A stretch of 64,000 bases of DNA, taken from the NCBI RefSeq assembly GCF_949628215.1, contig NC_134278.1:48884191-48948190 (forward strand), read 5' to 3'. The position numbers and the translations under genes are program-made. This document shows, in pieces, positions 13,896 to 26,209 of this stretch (the stretch's first letter is position 1; each line of letters opens with the position of its first letter). This DNA comes from Phalacrocorax aristotelis. Its lineage: Eukaryota; Chordata; Aves; Suliformes; Phalacrocoracidae. The notes below the pieces were generated by a model. It saw only the letters and a list, made by a program, of their open reading frames with translations, was not told the origin of the DNA and searched no databases.

Positions 13896-13909
13896 ATGGC
13901 GCGCGGGAG
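13896..13909 (+). CDS. Possible first coding exon, MARG start before a splice donor
   Basis: An ATG in strong Kozak context (A at -3, G at +4; CCACGATGG) is followed by four further-codon bases and then AG|GTAAGC, close to the consensus donor. This gives Met-Ala-Arg-Gly plus two bases (phase 2). It resembles a real 5' exon inside a CpG-island promoter. Splicing to LIN28B exon 2 would be out of frame and would stop after a few codons, so it is not an alternative LIN28B start with that acceptor. No downstream partner exon was identified. Chance occurrence is quite possible. Confidence 0.25.
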
Positions 13910-14876
13910 GTAAGCGAGCTCCCTTCACCTCTCCTTCGCGGCGGGGCCGCCGCCGGGTCTCGCTCTCTGGCCGGCGCCGCACCTGCCGGGACGCGGGCGC
14001 GGGTCCGCCTCCCGCCGGCGGCGGGCGGCTGCGGGGAGGGGGCAGCGAGGCGAGGCGGGTTTTTCCGATGCCGGGGGAAAAAGTTGCGGTCGGCGGAGGA
14101 GAAGCGGCTCCGCATTGTTTTGGTGGGGCGCGGGTGTTTCCCTGCGGGCGGCGGCGTGGCGGGTGTACTTCCGGGTTCGCACCTTTTTTTCCTTCGCCGC
14201 TGCCGGGCGCCCCCTCCTCCGCCGTCGCCCTCGAGCGGAGCCGGAGCCGCCGGCGGCTCGGCTGTCGGCACCTGAGCCGGGGCTCCCCCCGCCCCGGGAT
14301 GGGGGCGCCGGGCCGCTCCGCACGTCAAACACGAACAACAGCAGCAGGCGTAGGAGAGGAAGGGTGAAGGGACGGAGCCTTCGCCCTCCGCCGAGCGGGG
14401 CGCGGGGCGCAGCGCCCCGCCGAGCGGCGCGGCGGCGGCTGGGGCCGAGGTAACGGCCGGGCAGCGGCCGCGGGGACGGTGCGGCAGCCCGACGCCAGGG
14501 GGCGGCCCACGACCCGCCGCCGGATGGCGGTGACCACCCGGCGAGCCGCTGCGGCCGGGGCGGCGGGAAGGGAGGACGAGCGGGGAGCGGCTGCGGCCCG
14601 CCGGCCGGCGCAGAGGGGAAGGCCGGGGAGGAGAGCGGACGGAGGGCGGCCTGGGACCCGCCGGGCGGTGCGTCCGCTGTGAGGCAGCCGGGGAGCGGAG
14701 GATGGGGCCGCGGCGGTGCGCCCGAAGGGCGCGGGGTTTGGCCGCCCTGTGGTAACTCCCGCCGGGCGGGCGGGGGTGGAGGGGGGAAGCGGGGGGCCGG
14801 GGCGGGCGCCGCTGCCGGGTGTCACGCGCAGCGCCGTGTGCGAAGTGCGGGGGGTTTAAACGTGAGTGGTGGCGGG

Positions 14877-14888
14877 GCCGCCATTTTG
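14877..14888 (-). promoter_or_regulatory. YY1-type site, - orientation
   Basis: Reads CAAAATGGCGGC on the - strand, matching the YY1 consensus AANATGGCGGC. Known behaviour of this motif in mammalian promoters is to sit just downstream of the start site in sense orientation, which would suggest a - strand transcript starting near 14.9 kb. The embedded - strand ATG opens only a 20-codon frame. Confidence 0.5.
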
Positions 14889-15359
14889 AATGGTTCCCCG
14901 CCGCGCCGCGGGGTCGCGGCCGGCCGCTGCCCGCCCTGAGAGCGGGCCGCCCCGCGGGGCTGCGGAGCGAGGGCCGGGGCCGGCGGCGTGGAGGTGCGGG
15001 GGCGCCTCCCCGCCGGCGGGCGGAGAGGGGTGGTGGGGTGTGCGGCGGCTTTCCAGGTGATGGCCACATGTAGCCTGCCGGCCGGCTCCGAGACGAAGCT
15101 GCCGGTGCCGACGGGACGCGGTGTGAGCGAGAACAAATAAAGTGCCGAAGTGGCTCCATTGCGCCTGGCTTCTCCTTGTCCGGTTTGACGCCCGCGGGCA
15201 GCGGCGGCGGAGTCGGTGGGGCCGGTGGGCGTAGGCTGGGCGGGCCGCCGCCGCCGTGGGGGGCACAGCGGCCTGTTTGCCGGCTCCCGGGCTTCGCTGG
15301 CACCGCGGCGGGCGCTAGCGGCTGCAGCGGTTGGGCTGTGGTAAAGCGTGCAGTGAATC

Positions 15360-16440
15360 AGATAAACAGCTAGTAAATTATTTTAAAAATAAGCAAATGT
15401 GTTAGCAGCGCATGTAAATAACCTTCTCCAGGCTATTTCAAAACACGCAATTGGCATATCTAAACCGATCTGAAAACTCTAGCTTAATTTTAAATCACTT
15501 TTTGCTTTAAGACGAGGGTGTTACCCATTTTAATCTGATAAACATATTACCTAAAGAGATTTGATTCCTTTACTTGTTTCTCTCTTACCAGTTGTTAGCG
15601 GTTGTGAGTAAATTATGTGATGTTCTTATGTCATGGGACAAAGTAGTAGTACAGGCTTTGTTTACAGACTTTATGCTTTTGATCTTGCCGTTCTTTTTAA
15701 ATAGGCCATACCCAGGGCTGGTTTTTTTCCCCCATTTAATAGCCTGGTTTGGAGTTTCACATCACACTGCTAATTGTAAGTACAGAGAAATGCCCTGTCA
15801 CGAACAAGCCATCAGATACTAAGAATATAATTATAGTTAAATTTGGTTATAGTTCATTTAAATATAGTTGTGTATAGTTTTAGTGTTATCTGGATATAAA
15901 ATTGTACTAAAATGCAATAGTGTGTGTTAACTCTTAGGTTGATGTCTGTATGCTTTGCTTTACAAAACTACAAGCCATTTATTTTTAAAAACACTAAAAC
16001 CACCTTAAAACTTTAGAGGAGACAATGCTGACAAACTTGTTTGGGAAACTTTTATAAGACAGGCAACTAAGCCATAGTTCTTTAAAGAATGATGATGAAA
16101 AAGCATCATCCCCTTGGTATGGAGTAGTAAGAATCAATATTGAATTAAATTATGACCTTAATTGTTAATACACCAGGAAGGCAAGTTTCTTTTGCTGGAG
16201 TGAAACGAATCACGTGTGTAACGGCGAAAGTAGTCATGACGGCCGATGTTTGCCCCGTGTAGTTGTTACAAAAATGCAGCTGTAGTAGCTCTGCCTCTGT
16301 GCATATGACAAAAGTAGCTGTCTTCTATGCTGATTTTAAAATGCATTCTGTAACGGCATGTGCTGCCATCTCAGTGTTAGCAAAACTTTTTTTTTTTTAA
16401 TCTGACAATGTATTAGCTGGCGTGTATTAACGGTTTCAGC
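15360..16440. other. AT-rich spacer between CpG islands
   Basis: No gene, repeat family or RNA seen. A CACGTG E-box lies near 16212. A short T run precedes the next island. Confidence 0.55.
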
Positions 16441-17070
16441 AGAGGAGGAATGGAGATAAACCCACGAAGGCGGCAGCCCCGATCCCACCCCCGAGGCCCG
16501 AGCGGCAGCCGCCTGCGCCGCCGCTGGGGCCCTGGTAGGTGACGGGCCGTGCCCCAGACCGCACCCCCCAGCGCAGAAGCGAGCTGTAACGCCCAAGCGC
16601 TTGGCAGCTCTGTGCCTCCTCCTCCTCCGCCTCCTCCGCCTCCGCCTCCTCCTCCTCCTCGCGTTTGTAACTCCGCGGCCGTGCCTTGTCTGGGCCCCAG
16701 CTGAGGCCGGCAGGGCTGCGGGGCGCCGCTCCCGCGGAACGGCTCTGCCCCTGCTAAGGAGGCGCCTCAGCGCCCGGCCATGTCGGCCGGACCGGCGGGC
16801 CGTCGTGCGCTGGCCAGAGCTCCCGGTCACCGGCCGGGCTGGGCCGCCGGGGGTGGCCCCGGGAGTGGCGGGGGGCGGGGGCGGGCGGCAGCCCCTCCTC
16901 CGCCCTCCCGCCGCGCCGCTGGCCGCGGTGCTGAACGCCGCCAGCCATGTTGGTGTCGGCTGGAGCCGGCCGCCCGGCCCGGGGGCGGGTGCGCGGCACG
17001 GCTGCAGGTCGCGCTCTCCTCTCCTGTTCGTCTCGTACATGTTTGCGTCGTTCGCAAGGGGTCACGGTAG
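16440..17070. promoter_or_regulatory. Small CpG island, possible promoter
   Basis: About 600 bp of GC-rich, CpG-dense DNA with abrupt edges. It includes a CCT/CGCC triplet-type tract at about 16614-16662. The sequence CCAACATGGC on the - strand near 16962 loosely resembles a YY1 element. Downstream on the + strand lies a short open frame and an AATAAA signal (see 16947-17203). The island may be an independent promoter or a shore of the larger island 1 kb away. Confidence 0.6.
16614..16662. repeat. CCT/CCG triplet microsatellite
   Basis: Tandem CTC, CTCCTC and CGCC triplets over about 50 nt. On the - strand one frame reads a long run of arginines, a by-product of the repeat and not a protein feature I would trust. 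Confidence 0.85.
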
Positions 17071-17180
17071 GGAAGTGCATTCGCCAAAATCCTTTATGTA
17101 ACACGCCGTATGTACCGCTTTGGTATCGAATGCTGGTGGTAAAATCAATGACAGAAATGCTACAGCACTTTCTTGTTTAG
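16947..17180 (+). CDS. Small open frame with nearby poly(A) signal, uncertain
   Basis: A 77-codon frame starts with ATGTTGGTG inside the CpG island and stops with TAG at 17178. The stop is followed 17 nt later by AATAAA (17198-17203) and then a T-rich, GT-rich stretch (TTTTTTTTGTAGG, ACTTGTGTAG) of the kind found at polyadenylation sites. No known domain, signal peptide or family similarity was recognised; the first half is Arg/Gly/Ala-rich as expected from GC-rich DNA. The arrangement could be a short transcribed unit or chance. Confidence 0.2.
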   Translation: MLVSAGAGRPARGRVRGTAAGRALLSCSSRTCLRRSQGVTVGKCIRQNPLCNTPYVPLWYRMLVVKSMTEMLQHFLV

Positions 17181-20100
17181 AAATGAGCCCTTCCAGCAAT
17201 AAAGATTTTTTTTGTAGGCGACTTGTGTAGCGTAATGTTACCCATATGAAATGGAGGTGCCGGTGAAACCAACAACTAGACAGGAGCTTGCTATTTTTAA
17301 CCACAGGTTCAGTTTATTAAAGGACATTCTGAAAGCTAATATCAAACCAGCATGTCATCAGTGAGAACGAAATCACCACTGGCAGTATGAGGAAGGTTCA
17401 AGAAAACACACGTATCCGTTAGCAGCAATACCAACACAGACATGAGCTCTTTTTCTTCCTGTCGTTAATAAAAGATGGTTAAATTTTGAAAGGGGTGTAG
17501 TGTAAAATACTTTTTTTTTCCAGCATTCACTTCAATGTGCTTCAGCATCTCTAGTACATTAAAAAAATAAAAAAGCTTTTTTTTTTCCACCACAGAGACA
17601 AGTGTTCATTTTCTGTAATTGCACACTGGGTGTTTCAAATGCAGTTGCACAATAAAAAGCAAATATGCCACAGTGGTTTGATGTGTAGAGGCTAAAAAAA
17701 GCCAAAAACAACCTGGTGCGTTTCATATGGGAGGATAACAATTTTAAAAACATACAGACTTTTTAACATTCTGCTTCTAAAAATAGAATGAATTGATATG
17801 CAGGGTTTTCAAATTAAAGGTCAGAGGTGACAAACCGGGACAAAGGTCATGCAGCTCATTTTCAAGCAATCAGTTTCTAGTTTTTTTGTGGTTGAACAAA
17901 AGCTTAATTCTACAGAAAAGCAAGGACTGTAATATTTAACTAGTCAATTTTAACAGAGAACCAGAGGTAGTTTTACACAATTCCCTCTTTTCTTGGATGT
18001 GGCTGTAACTGGAATTATTTGTGCTACTGTTACTCATATAAAAATGGGTCTGTCTAAATTTAAACAAATACATTTCTTAATTTAACATTTAATAATCTAC
18101 AGACTATTTCATATTTGTACTTGAGAACTAAGAGAAGAGTGTGTAGCTATTTTCTGCTTTTTCAGTGATCTTAACAAAAAGAAGAGGTCTGTCCTGATGA
18201 TACATACTACAATTTCAATAAAGTTGAATTGCAGGTCCACGCATTTTGGCATTTGTGCGCATACTTATTATTTCTAGCAAAGCACTGCCCTTCCCAAAAA
18301 GCGTGCTTCCAGCCTGCAGCACTCCCTATGCCACTGTGCAGTAATTACACAGACCTAAAAACTGAATGTTTAACTAGTGTGTGTGCAGTCTAGTGTTCTT
18401 TCACTAATCAAGGATCAGGGTTCTTAAGAACTTGAAGGGTTTGTTTCAATGTTTATATTAATGATATCACGTTTACACTAAACCATGTTTTCATAGATGT
18501 TCTAAAGGTATTTAAGAAATATTCTGTAGGTAACATTTGATACATATTTAGACCATGTGCAGTATTGCAACACCTAAGGATAATGCCCACAAATTATACT
18601 CTTAAAATTTGTACACTCACTAGTATTTTTGTATGGCATAGTAGGTTTTTGCTGTTCTTTCAGACACCGTATCTCCTGTAACTACTTCAAATACTGATAT
18701 GTGCACTGATTTTAAAGATTTTCATCTTTTAGAGATAGTGAATTTTTATTTATATATAACTGATGTTTCTGTCTACTTTTTTCTGGTTTGAATTAATGAA
18801 CTATCTGCACTAAAGTTTATGAAAAATGAGAATTGCATTGCACTGTATATGTTCAGTTGTTTTAAACAATGACTCGGCCAGAAGGTACAACATACAGGAC
18901 TGCTGTCCACTCCAGTTAAGATGATGAAAATGTCATATACCCTGTACTATCCATACTTCTAGAAAAGTGAATGTTGGTGTTTAAAATACAGACACTCATC
19001 TGTTGTCCTACTTTTATAACCTTTGGTTTGATTGTTTTAATCCACAATACCCATAGAAGCATTTGGTGAGTGTATTATGAAATACAAGTAATAAAAAGAA
19101 TTCCATCTTTATTACTACTCTTCAGTGATTAAAAACCAAGCTAAAACAAAAACAGACCAAAAAACCCACCCCACAAGACAGAAGATTCTGTGTTTTGTAG
19201 GTAAATGGCATGTAGAAATAAAACAAAAATTCTATGTAAAGGAAAGGATGTGTGAAAGATGTGTAAATTCCATGAAAACAAGTATTAGATTAATGTCAAA
19301 CATCTCAGAAAAGAAGTCTGGACAAACCATACAAAAGCTGTTACAAATAAAAATCTATACAATTTATTTTTTTTTTAATAAAACTTGTTGCAGTGCCATA
19401 ACGTTTGAGGGGATCATCTTAAATTCTTAAATGGTTAGAGTATTTTTAGAACCTAAACAAAAGTTAAAAGTTTTACCATTTTTTTATAGAACAGATTTAA
19501 TCTTGGTGTAATAATGGTTTTGCATAGAGGAAAAAGCATTTATAATTCCAGATTAAAAACGTAACATCTCTACATTGAATGTCAACAGTACACGTTCAAT
19601 TTAGCGTAATCAGGGAGAATGGAGAAAACCTGCATTTTTCTTTAAATTAAAAACTTAAATATTGAATTCACCTCGTTGCCATCATGGCTCTTTATTAATT
19701 TGGCCTTTAATGTGTATCTTTTCATGTCTTCATTTGGATTGTTTTGTTTGCAAATAGTTTTCAATAAAATCTTTCTCTATATAACTTCTCATATAAATAA
19801 TGACAAAATAAATCAGTGATCAAGCTCTGAAAAATATGTTCATCTATCTATGATTTGAGAGTTGTGGCTTTTAAAGGTGTTTTTCCTTACAAAGTACCAA
19901 TACTAGTTAATTTAAAGAATACAGAGAAAAATCTGTCTGAACACAAATGTATTAAGATCACAAGGTAGTTTTCTTATTGTTTCATGCACTTTATAGCAAA
20001 TCAGCATGTGGCAATTTCAATGTGCCCATGCTACCAGTAAACTGGGAACAAAATACTTTAAGGAAGCAGAAAACCAGTAGTAGTAGCGGGTGATGTGTTT

Positions 20101-23100
20101 CATTTTTAAATTGTGTATTTAAAAAATTTCACCTTTGAATCTTACAAAATACTGTGTGAAACATACTTATTTTACGTGGCTTTTTATTAAATAATTACCA
20201 TAGTTGCTTAGTATATGTACATTCAAATGCAGACTATACGAAATTGCAGATTATACTAAATCAAATACACAGTTCTCTTATTTAGTGTATACCTGATTTT
20301 GATCCTTAAAATAAAAATAATCTTGTTCAGCATGTTCCTTTAGTACATATTATTAAAGTTTTAACCTAAATAAATCCTAAATAGTTTTTAATGCTAAAAT
20401 AATTGTCAGTATTAATATAATAATAGTATTTCCTTTTGACAGGAAACTTTGATCCTGTTTAATTAGTTGGCAGGCATGCATCGGCTCCGATTCTGGCACG
20501 GTGGTTTTATTACTCCCCTTTATCAGATCCATAACAACAGGGGAAGCACATTCTCACTTTCTCTGTTCCTGTCCTCACTGTAGTCAAATGACATTCTTAC
20601 AAGTAGTTAAAAGGTGCATAACCAGATGTTTGATCTTCAGAAATGTGTACTTCATTTCTTAAAAACTAAGGTATGCTTAGCCTCTTCCTGTATCTGAGAA
20701 AAGCACACCTGGACAATTGCCAAGCTATTTTATTTACTTCAGACTGTAATAGTCCTCCTTCAGATCAGTCAGACAATTGGGTGAAATTAGTAAAGAAATA
20801 CTAAATTTTAATTTGCTAGTTGTTAAATTAGTTTTCTTGAATCAGCATTTTCAAAAATGTTTTGACATCTCACATGTGCTTGCTTTTATCTTCACGTGCT
20901 AGAAAAATATTGTAATGGTGTAAGAAGAAAGCATGGAAGAAAAGCAGAGAGAATTATGGCTGGACTAAGAATAAAATTGTGAGAGGCTTCAACGTTTCCC
21001 CCCCTGTAATTACATACGGACTTTGAGACCTGAGCGTACCTTTTCAGGAAATTATAATTTTTCTTATTTATGCATTTCAAACTAAGTATATTTTACTGAA
21101 TGAAACGGAATGAAATTAAATGAAAAAGAGAGTTAAAACCGTGAAAACACCTCAGGAGGAAATCCATTATTTAAAATTGTACATGAAGGAATCCACCTAC
21201 TTATTCTTAAAACAAGTTAATTCAGAGTATGAGACAACACTCATTTGTGATGTTTGAAATCAAAAGTACTGCTTCTACCAGCAGGCAAGAACTGTAAAGA
21301 GGAATAAAGTGTTAGTTGATTTTTACTGACTGGTTCAAAAGAGAGACAGCAGGTTTGTTAATTACAAAATACAATCTCTGAGTGAATATATCCAACCAAT
21401 GTGTGTATGTATATTTAAAAAGCTGTGGTTTATGCTCTTCTGTGCTTGGGTTCTGTACACAGGGTTTTAAAATTTCGCATATATTTTGCAGCGTTTGTCC
21501 ATTTACATCTTTACTCCTGATGAGCTGACCAAAAGAGCTCCTTTAACACTGCAATGTTTTCCCCTATTCCTTTGCATCACTATCATACTTGTTATGAAAT
21601 AAAGTATTGGTGGGTTTTGTTTCCTAGTTCTTCTGCGCTCTGATGGTACTTACAGTATCCAGCATTCGTTCAAAAAAAATACTGCTGGCTTTACTCTCTG
21701 GAAGAAATCAGTCCCCTGGCTACCACTGCTGTGGGAGAAACAGGCTTAACACCTGAGTATTTCTTTTCAACTTGTTTTTGAAGGAAAGCAAATCACTTAC
21801 GTAGATGGAGTAACTGTGTGTGTCTGCTTTACTTCTGTCCAAGCAAATTATGTTTCTGAATCTTTTAGCAGCAAACTTGCTTAGGCTAATGAATTCCAAA
21901 CAATGCTTAGCTAAGAGAATTCTTGGGGTTTTTTTCTAATAGGTATAAACTTACTGTTATTTTCCACTGACCAGCAAGTTGTCAAAAAATAAACGATATA
22001 AACTGTTAAGTTACAGAATGCGCTACCTGTAAGGAAAGGTGGATTACCTCTGTTAGATGTCCAATGCTGTGTCTGTAGCTGATACTACTCTTTTAATGTA
22101 TTTCCTATCCTGCAATAATTCCACACGGCGCTCTGTTGCATTATTTTTTGTGCCGACTGTTACAGTCTCCTTCCACATGCTGCGAATGTATAGTTAAAAC
22201 AAGGATTGCTTTCAAAGCAAGTAACTTTTTCTCTAAAAGCATCTCATTGTCTAGTACATAATCCCTAACCGGCATTTATTTGGTTGTTTGCAGTTACAAA
22301 GTTAATGTCAATGCCAAGGTAATTTCAAAACTAAAATGCCAAAATATTTTTCTGTTTTGTACAGCATAAGGAGGTGTAGGAGAGTTCACCATGGGCCAGT
22401 TCAGAGCCCAAACCTGCTTCCATTTAAGTCAGGGGCTGATTTCTTATGACTTTCAGTAGGATGCAGCAAAATACATGCTCAGTAGTTTCTCATTTAAACT
22501 ATCTGGTTTAAATGAGTTCACAGAATTGGAACGCCCAGGCTTTTCTACAAGACCGTCCCTTGTGCCAAGTTTTGTGTATTGCATTGGGAAGGTTTTTTAA
22601 ATAACTATAAAAAAATTACATCCCCTTTTATCTACTTAACAATCTGGTAGGTATATGTGACACACTAAAATATGAGATGCTTACAAATGCGTTATGAAAT
22701 GGAAACAAGAATAACTTGAGCTTGTGCTGTTCTCTGTACGATTTTTAAGAACTGTACTTTTCCCCTTTGCATCGTGACACCGTCCCCCAAATATTTATTT
22801 TTAATCCCTTCATAAACTGAAGCAGACAACGTGCCAAAGCCAAGAACAGATCCTTTACTCTATGCTTGCATATTTCATTGCATTGCATAAATAATGCAAG
22901 TAAATCCGAAAGACACAAAAGCCACATAGCCACAGGTTGGCAGAACAAAGAAGCAGACACAAGAGATGGGGCTTCAGTGCTTGAAGGTGTAAAACCAGAG
23001 CCAGGGTTAATACATGGCAAAAGTCCACACAATTCCAGTGGGAAATTTAGCTACTACAAAAGAAGAGGAACTGAATCAGCTTGCCAGTGTCGCTGGGCTG

Positions 23101-24640
23101 AAAAGAAAGATTGTGCCACCCCCTTTTCTGGTTCCTGGTGTTGGAAAGGACTCGGCATAACTGACTGTAGAGGAAGAGAAGTTAGAGAAATTTGAGTCTC
23201 GTTTCTCTTTGGTTATTCTTCTGGCTTTGCTCACTCCCAGTGGAGCATCCCTTTTTTTTTTTTTTAGTAAGAGAGCAGGGTAACTGTCAGGACGTGCTCT
23301 TAAACTGGGAAGAGACAAATCTCAGATTTCTCTGAAGGAGAAGAGAATTGGGCTTATTTCTGAACAGGAAGATAATGCAATTCCTTGTTTGTTTTGGATG
23401 GGTTTTAGTTAAAGTAGATTATTCAAAAGACAGTAGAGGGTGACCAGAGGACAGGCTTGTAGCAGGTGAGTTTGTGCATGCTCCTATCTATTCATCTTCC
23501 ATTTATTAAACAAACCAGACAGCCTAAGTCACACACTTACTCCAACACCAAGGTATTTTCCTTCGTGCTTCCTACTGTCTGTGGTACTCATTTTCTGTGT
23601 GATATTTTTATTGGCAGCACACAAAATTAGCCAGGCCTTGCTCAGCTAGATCAAAAGTACACCTTCCATGTCATTTCGGTCAAGTCACACACCTATGTTT
23701 TTATGACTAATTGGTTTTGTTTGGATTGAGACCTAGAATTGAATATTATGTATTATGCACTGCAATTTTATAACTGACATAATTGAAAGCATTTTTCTAC
23801 TGATACTCATAAATCGGCATCGAGTTGCAATTTTGACCACAAAAGAATCCTGAAGAATGATTTTTATTGGTTTTTTAAAATCATATACAAGGTATGACTG
23901 ATTGTTTAATCCGTACATTTTAAGCATAGTAAAGACAACTCACTAGTTCTTAGGTTACCTATTGCGATTAAATATTGATAAAGGAAACAAACACCTTCCA
24001 GTATCCTGCAAATCTGTGTCTTTTGCCTCTTGTCATCAGCTGTGTACCTTTCCTAAGAGCAATGAAGGGGGCGATACCTTTAGGTACGCTTGGAAAAAAA
24101 AAAAAGAAAAAGCAGCAGCTGATCTTTGTCTTATGCCTTGGTATCTCATTGTGGTTCTGATGAGCTAGGTAAGTCTCCAACAGTTAATAAGTTTACAGGT
24201 CACTTCACGGAGTCAATGCCCCGGCATTTTATGGCCTCCTAATGACCCGTTAAACTGGAGAAGAGGTAATTAAATATGGTGCTCTGGTACAATGTACGCA
24301 GTACTGACTCCAGCTCTCTGATTTTAGGTTCCTCAGAAGACGATGAGGTCATTCAAGAAGGTCTCCTCAGGCTCAGGTCAGTCTTTGTAGCGTCTTACAC
24401 GGCTGACTTTGTCTGTGTAAAGCGGCGGTGCTGCAGCACCCGTGTCCCGCCGACTCGGAGGAGCGCAGTTCGGGGCAGGAGTGGGGGGGGAAACCATTAA
24501 TCATGTGCACAAGCTTCGCAGTTCTTGCTTGATGCAGTTCGAGTGTCCTGCTTCTGTAAGACAAATAAACAGTTGTATAAGGAAAGTTTATTTACAGTAA
24601 CCCACGGTCAGATACCTGTCATGAGTTGTAGGAGCCCGCG
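17070..24640. other. AT-rich non-coding stretch
   Basis: About 7.5 kb with no convincing exon. It contains many scattered AATAAA hexamers (for example 17198 and one near 21597) and reads like long UTR or intergenic sequence. T14 lies at 23252-23265. An 11-bp inverted repeat lies at 22489-22516. No RNA gene was recognised. Confidence 0.5.
22489..22516. repeat. Perfect 11-bp inverted repeat, 6-nt loop
   Basis: CTCATTTAAAC at 22489-22499 and its exact complement GTTTAAATGAG at 22506-22516 flank TATCTG. The stem does not extend outward (T opposite T). Too short for a typical pre-miRNA. Confidence 0.8.
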
Positions 24641-25900
24641 TGTGCGTCAGAAGGCTGTAGGACCACCACAGCCTACCCACGGGCGGCCACGCGCATCTCC
24701 GTCGCTGAGTATGCTTTTAACGCCTCGAGTTATTTCCACGCCGCTGTCACGTTACGGCGCCGACGGGCCGTTACCGCCCAGCAGCCCCCTCATGCCCGGC
24801 CCGCCCCGGCCCCGGCCCCGCTCCTTCCACGGAGCGCGGCCGCGCCCCCCGCCCCGCGGCGGCGGCGGCGGCGCATGCGCGGGGCGGCGGGCGGGGCGCG
24901 GGGCTGCCCCGCAGAGAGGTGCTGCCGGCAGCGGGGAGCCCGGGGCTGGCGCTGGCAGGGGTGGGGTTTTACCTGTGCGCCGGGGCGAGAGGGGCCCCTC
25001 GTGTCACCGCCGGGCCGGCGCGGGCTGCCGTGCGGCGGGAGAGGGTGCGGCGCCCCACCGGGAGACACGCACCGAGCCCCGCGTGAGGAGACGGGCTGGA
25101 GCCAGAGTGCCTGAGGCGCCGAGCCGCCCGCCCATCGTCCTGCCGTGGCACCGGGCTGGCGGCGCGGGTACCTGGGGCTGGCAGCGGCGGGCGGGCGGTC
25201 CCTCCGCAAGGGCTGGCCTTCCCCGCGGGGTTTCAGCCCTGTCAGGCGGCCTCCCGCGACGCCCGGCTAGAGTCTCCTTAAACCCGCCGGGGAAGCGGTC
25301 GCTATCAGTTGCAAATCCCCAGCTGAGAGACTGTTGATGTACGTGAGACCACATCCTGCAGCAGAGCTCTCCGAGCGGGCGCCTCCCGCGCCCTCCTGCC
25401 CCCGGATCACGCGCGGGATTAGAGCTATTTCCAGTATTCTATAAACGCCCCTCGCAAGCCGCCGGCATCGCGGGGCGACAACCCACGGAAGGCAGGGTGG
25501 ACCGCGCCTGAGGGCCGTCCGGCACCGACGGCCGCCGCCTTTCATTTCCACAGAAAATGTCAGTCGAGCGCGTCTTCGAAACCACGCTCCGGCCGTCAAT
25601 TAAAGCAGCGGCGCCGCCGAAGTGCGGCGCGATCCTCCGGCGAGGGCCGCCCCCTCCCCTCAGCCGAGGCAGAGGCGGGCTGCGGGGAGCCGTGCCCACC
25701 TCAGGTGTAACGGCTGAGGAGCGCCGGGGCAGCCGTTGGGGGGCTCCCGAAACCGTGCTCCGGTTCCAAACGGCGGGCGGGGGGTGAGGGGAGGGAGAGG
25801 CGGCTGCTGCGCCTGAAAACGGCACCTCCCGAACAGAGCCGTCGTTCGGGACGGAACCCCGTAACTTGGTACCCCGCGGGTGCACGTCGAGTCCCGTCCC
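24640..25900. promoter_or_regulatory. CpG island with NRF1-type palindrome
   Basis: CpG-dense DNA of about 1.3 kb. It contains a GGC triplet run (about 24856-24872) abutting GCGCATGCGC at 24871-24880, the canonical palindromic NRF1 site typical of CpG-island promoters. A - strand donor-like sequence (ACAG|GTAAAA) occurs at about 24972. It sits about 5 kb upstream of the LIN28B ATG. In human an antisense non-coding transcript starts upstream of LIN28B, so a comparable - strand RNA is conceivable here, but nothing in the sequence proves transcription. Confidence 0.7.
24871..24880. promoter_or_regulatory. NRF1-type site GCGCATGCGC
   Basis: Exact match to the palindromic core bound by NRF1 in many CpG-island promoters. 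It directly follows a GGC repeat. Confidence 0.6.
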
Positions 25901-26173
25901 TCATCGTCCCTATGGAGGGGAATCGCGCAGCTGGGTCGGAGCTCGCTTAACTCTTGCATTCAGAAAAACCTCCCAAAAATGTGTTCTGTGAAAAAAAAAA
26001 AACAAAAACCATCCCGAGGTAATCACACGGATGGGTAATAAGACCGAAGCAGGGAAAAGGGGAGAGCTGTGCGGTGGTTGGGCACGACCGACCCCTGCTC
26101 TCCCAAATGCGCGGGAAGGCACGCCGCCGCTACATTCCCCGGTGGAAAGAAACCGCTTTTGTGGTTTGTTTTG

Positions 26174-26195
26174 TTTTTTTTTTTTTTTTTTTTTT
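26174..26195. repeat. Poly(T) tract, 22 nt
   Basis: Uninterrupted run of 22 T preceded by TTTGTTTTG. No retroposed element body was recognised on the - strand side. Confidence 0.9.
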
Positions 26196-26209
26196 AGCGT
26201 TAAAACAAA

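Larger units (their letters stand above)
13130..15350. promoter_or_regulatory. Large CpG island, likely promoter
   Basis: About 2.2 kb of very GC-rich, CpG-dense sequence with sharp transitions to AT-rich DNA on both sides. Promoter-type motifs include an ETS core ACTTCCGG at 14167-14174 and a YY1-type element GCCGCCATTTTG at 14877-14888, which reads CAAAATGGCGGC on the - strand. Splice-donor-like sites on the + strand occur at 13910 (GAG|GTAAGC), 14450 (CGAG|GTAACG) and 14862 (AAC|GTGAGT). Long open frames on both strands reflect lack of stop codons in GC-rich DNA and are not taken as genes. Which gene it serves is unknown. It lies about 15-17 kb upstream of LIN28B and could start a non-coding RNA or a far-upstream LIN28B transcript. 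Confidence 0.8.

Noticed and set aside
13882..15303. Very long open frames on both strands of the 13-15 kb CpG island (up to 473 codons)
   Set aside because: Pro/Arg/Gly/Ala-rich in every frame with no domain. GC-rich DNA lacks stop codons by composition, so length carries little weight here.
16336..17040. A - strand frame with a long arginine run
   Set aside because: The arginines come from the CCT/CCG triplet repeat. No family or conserved motif.
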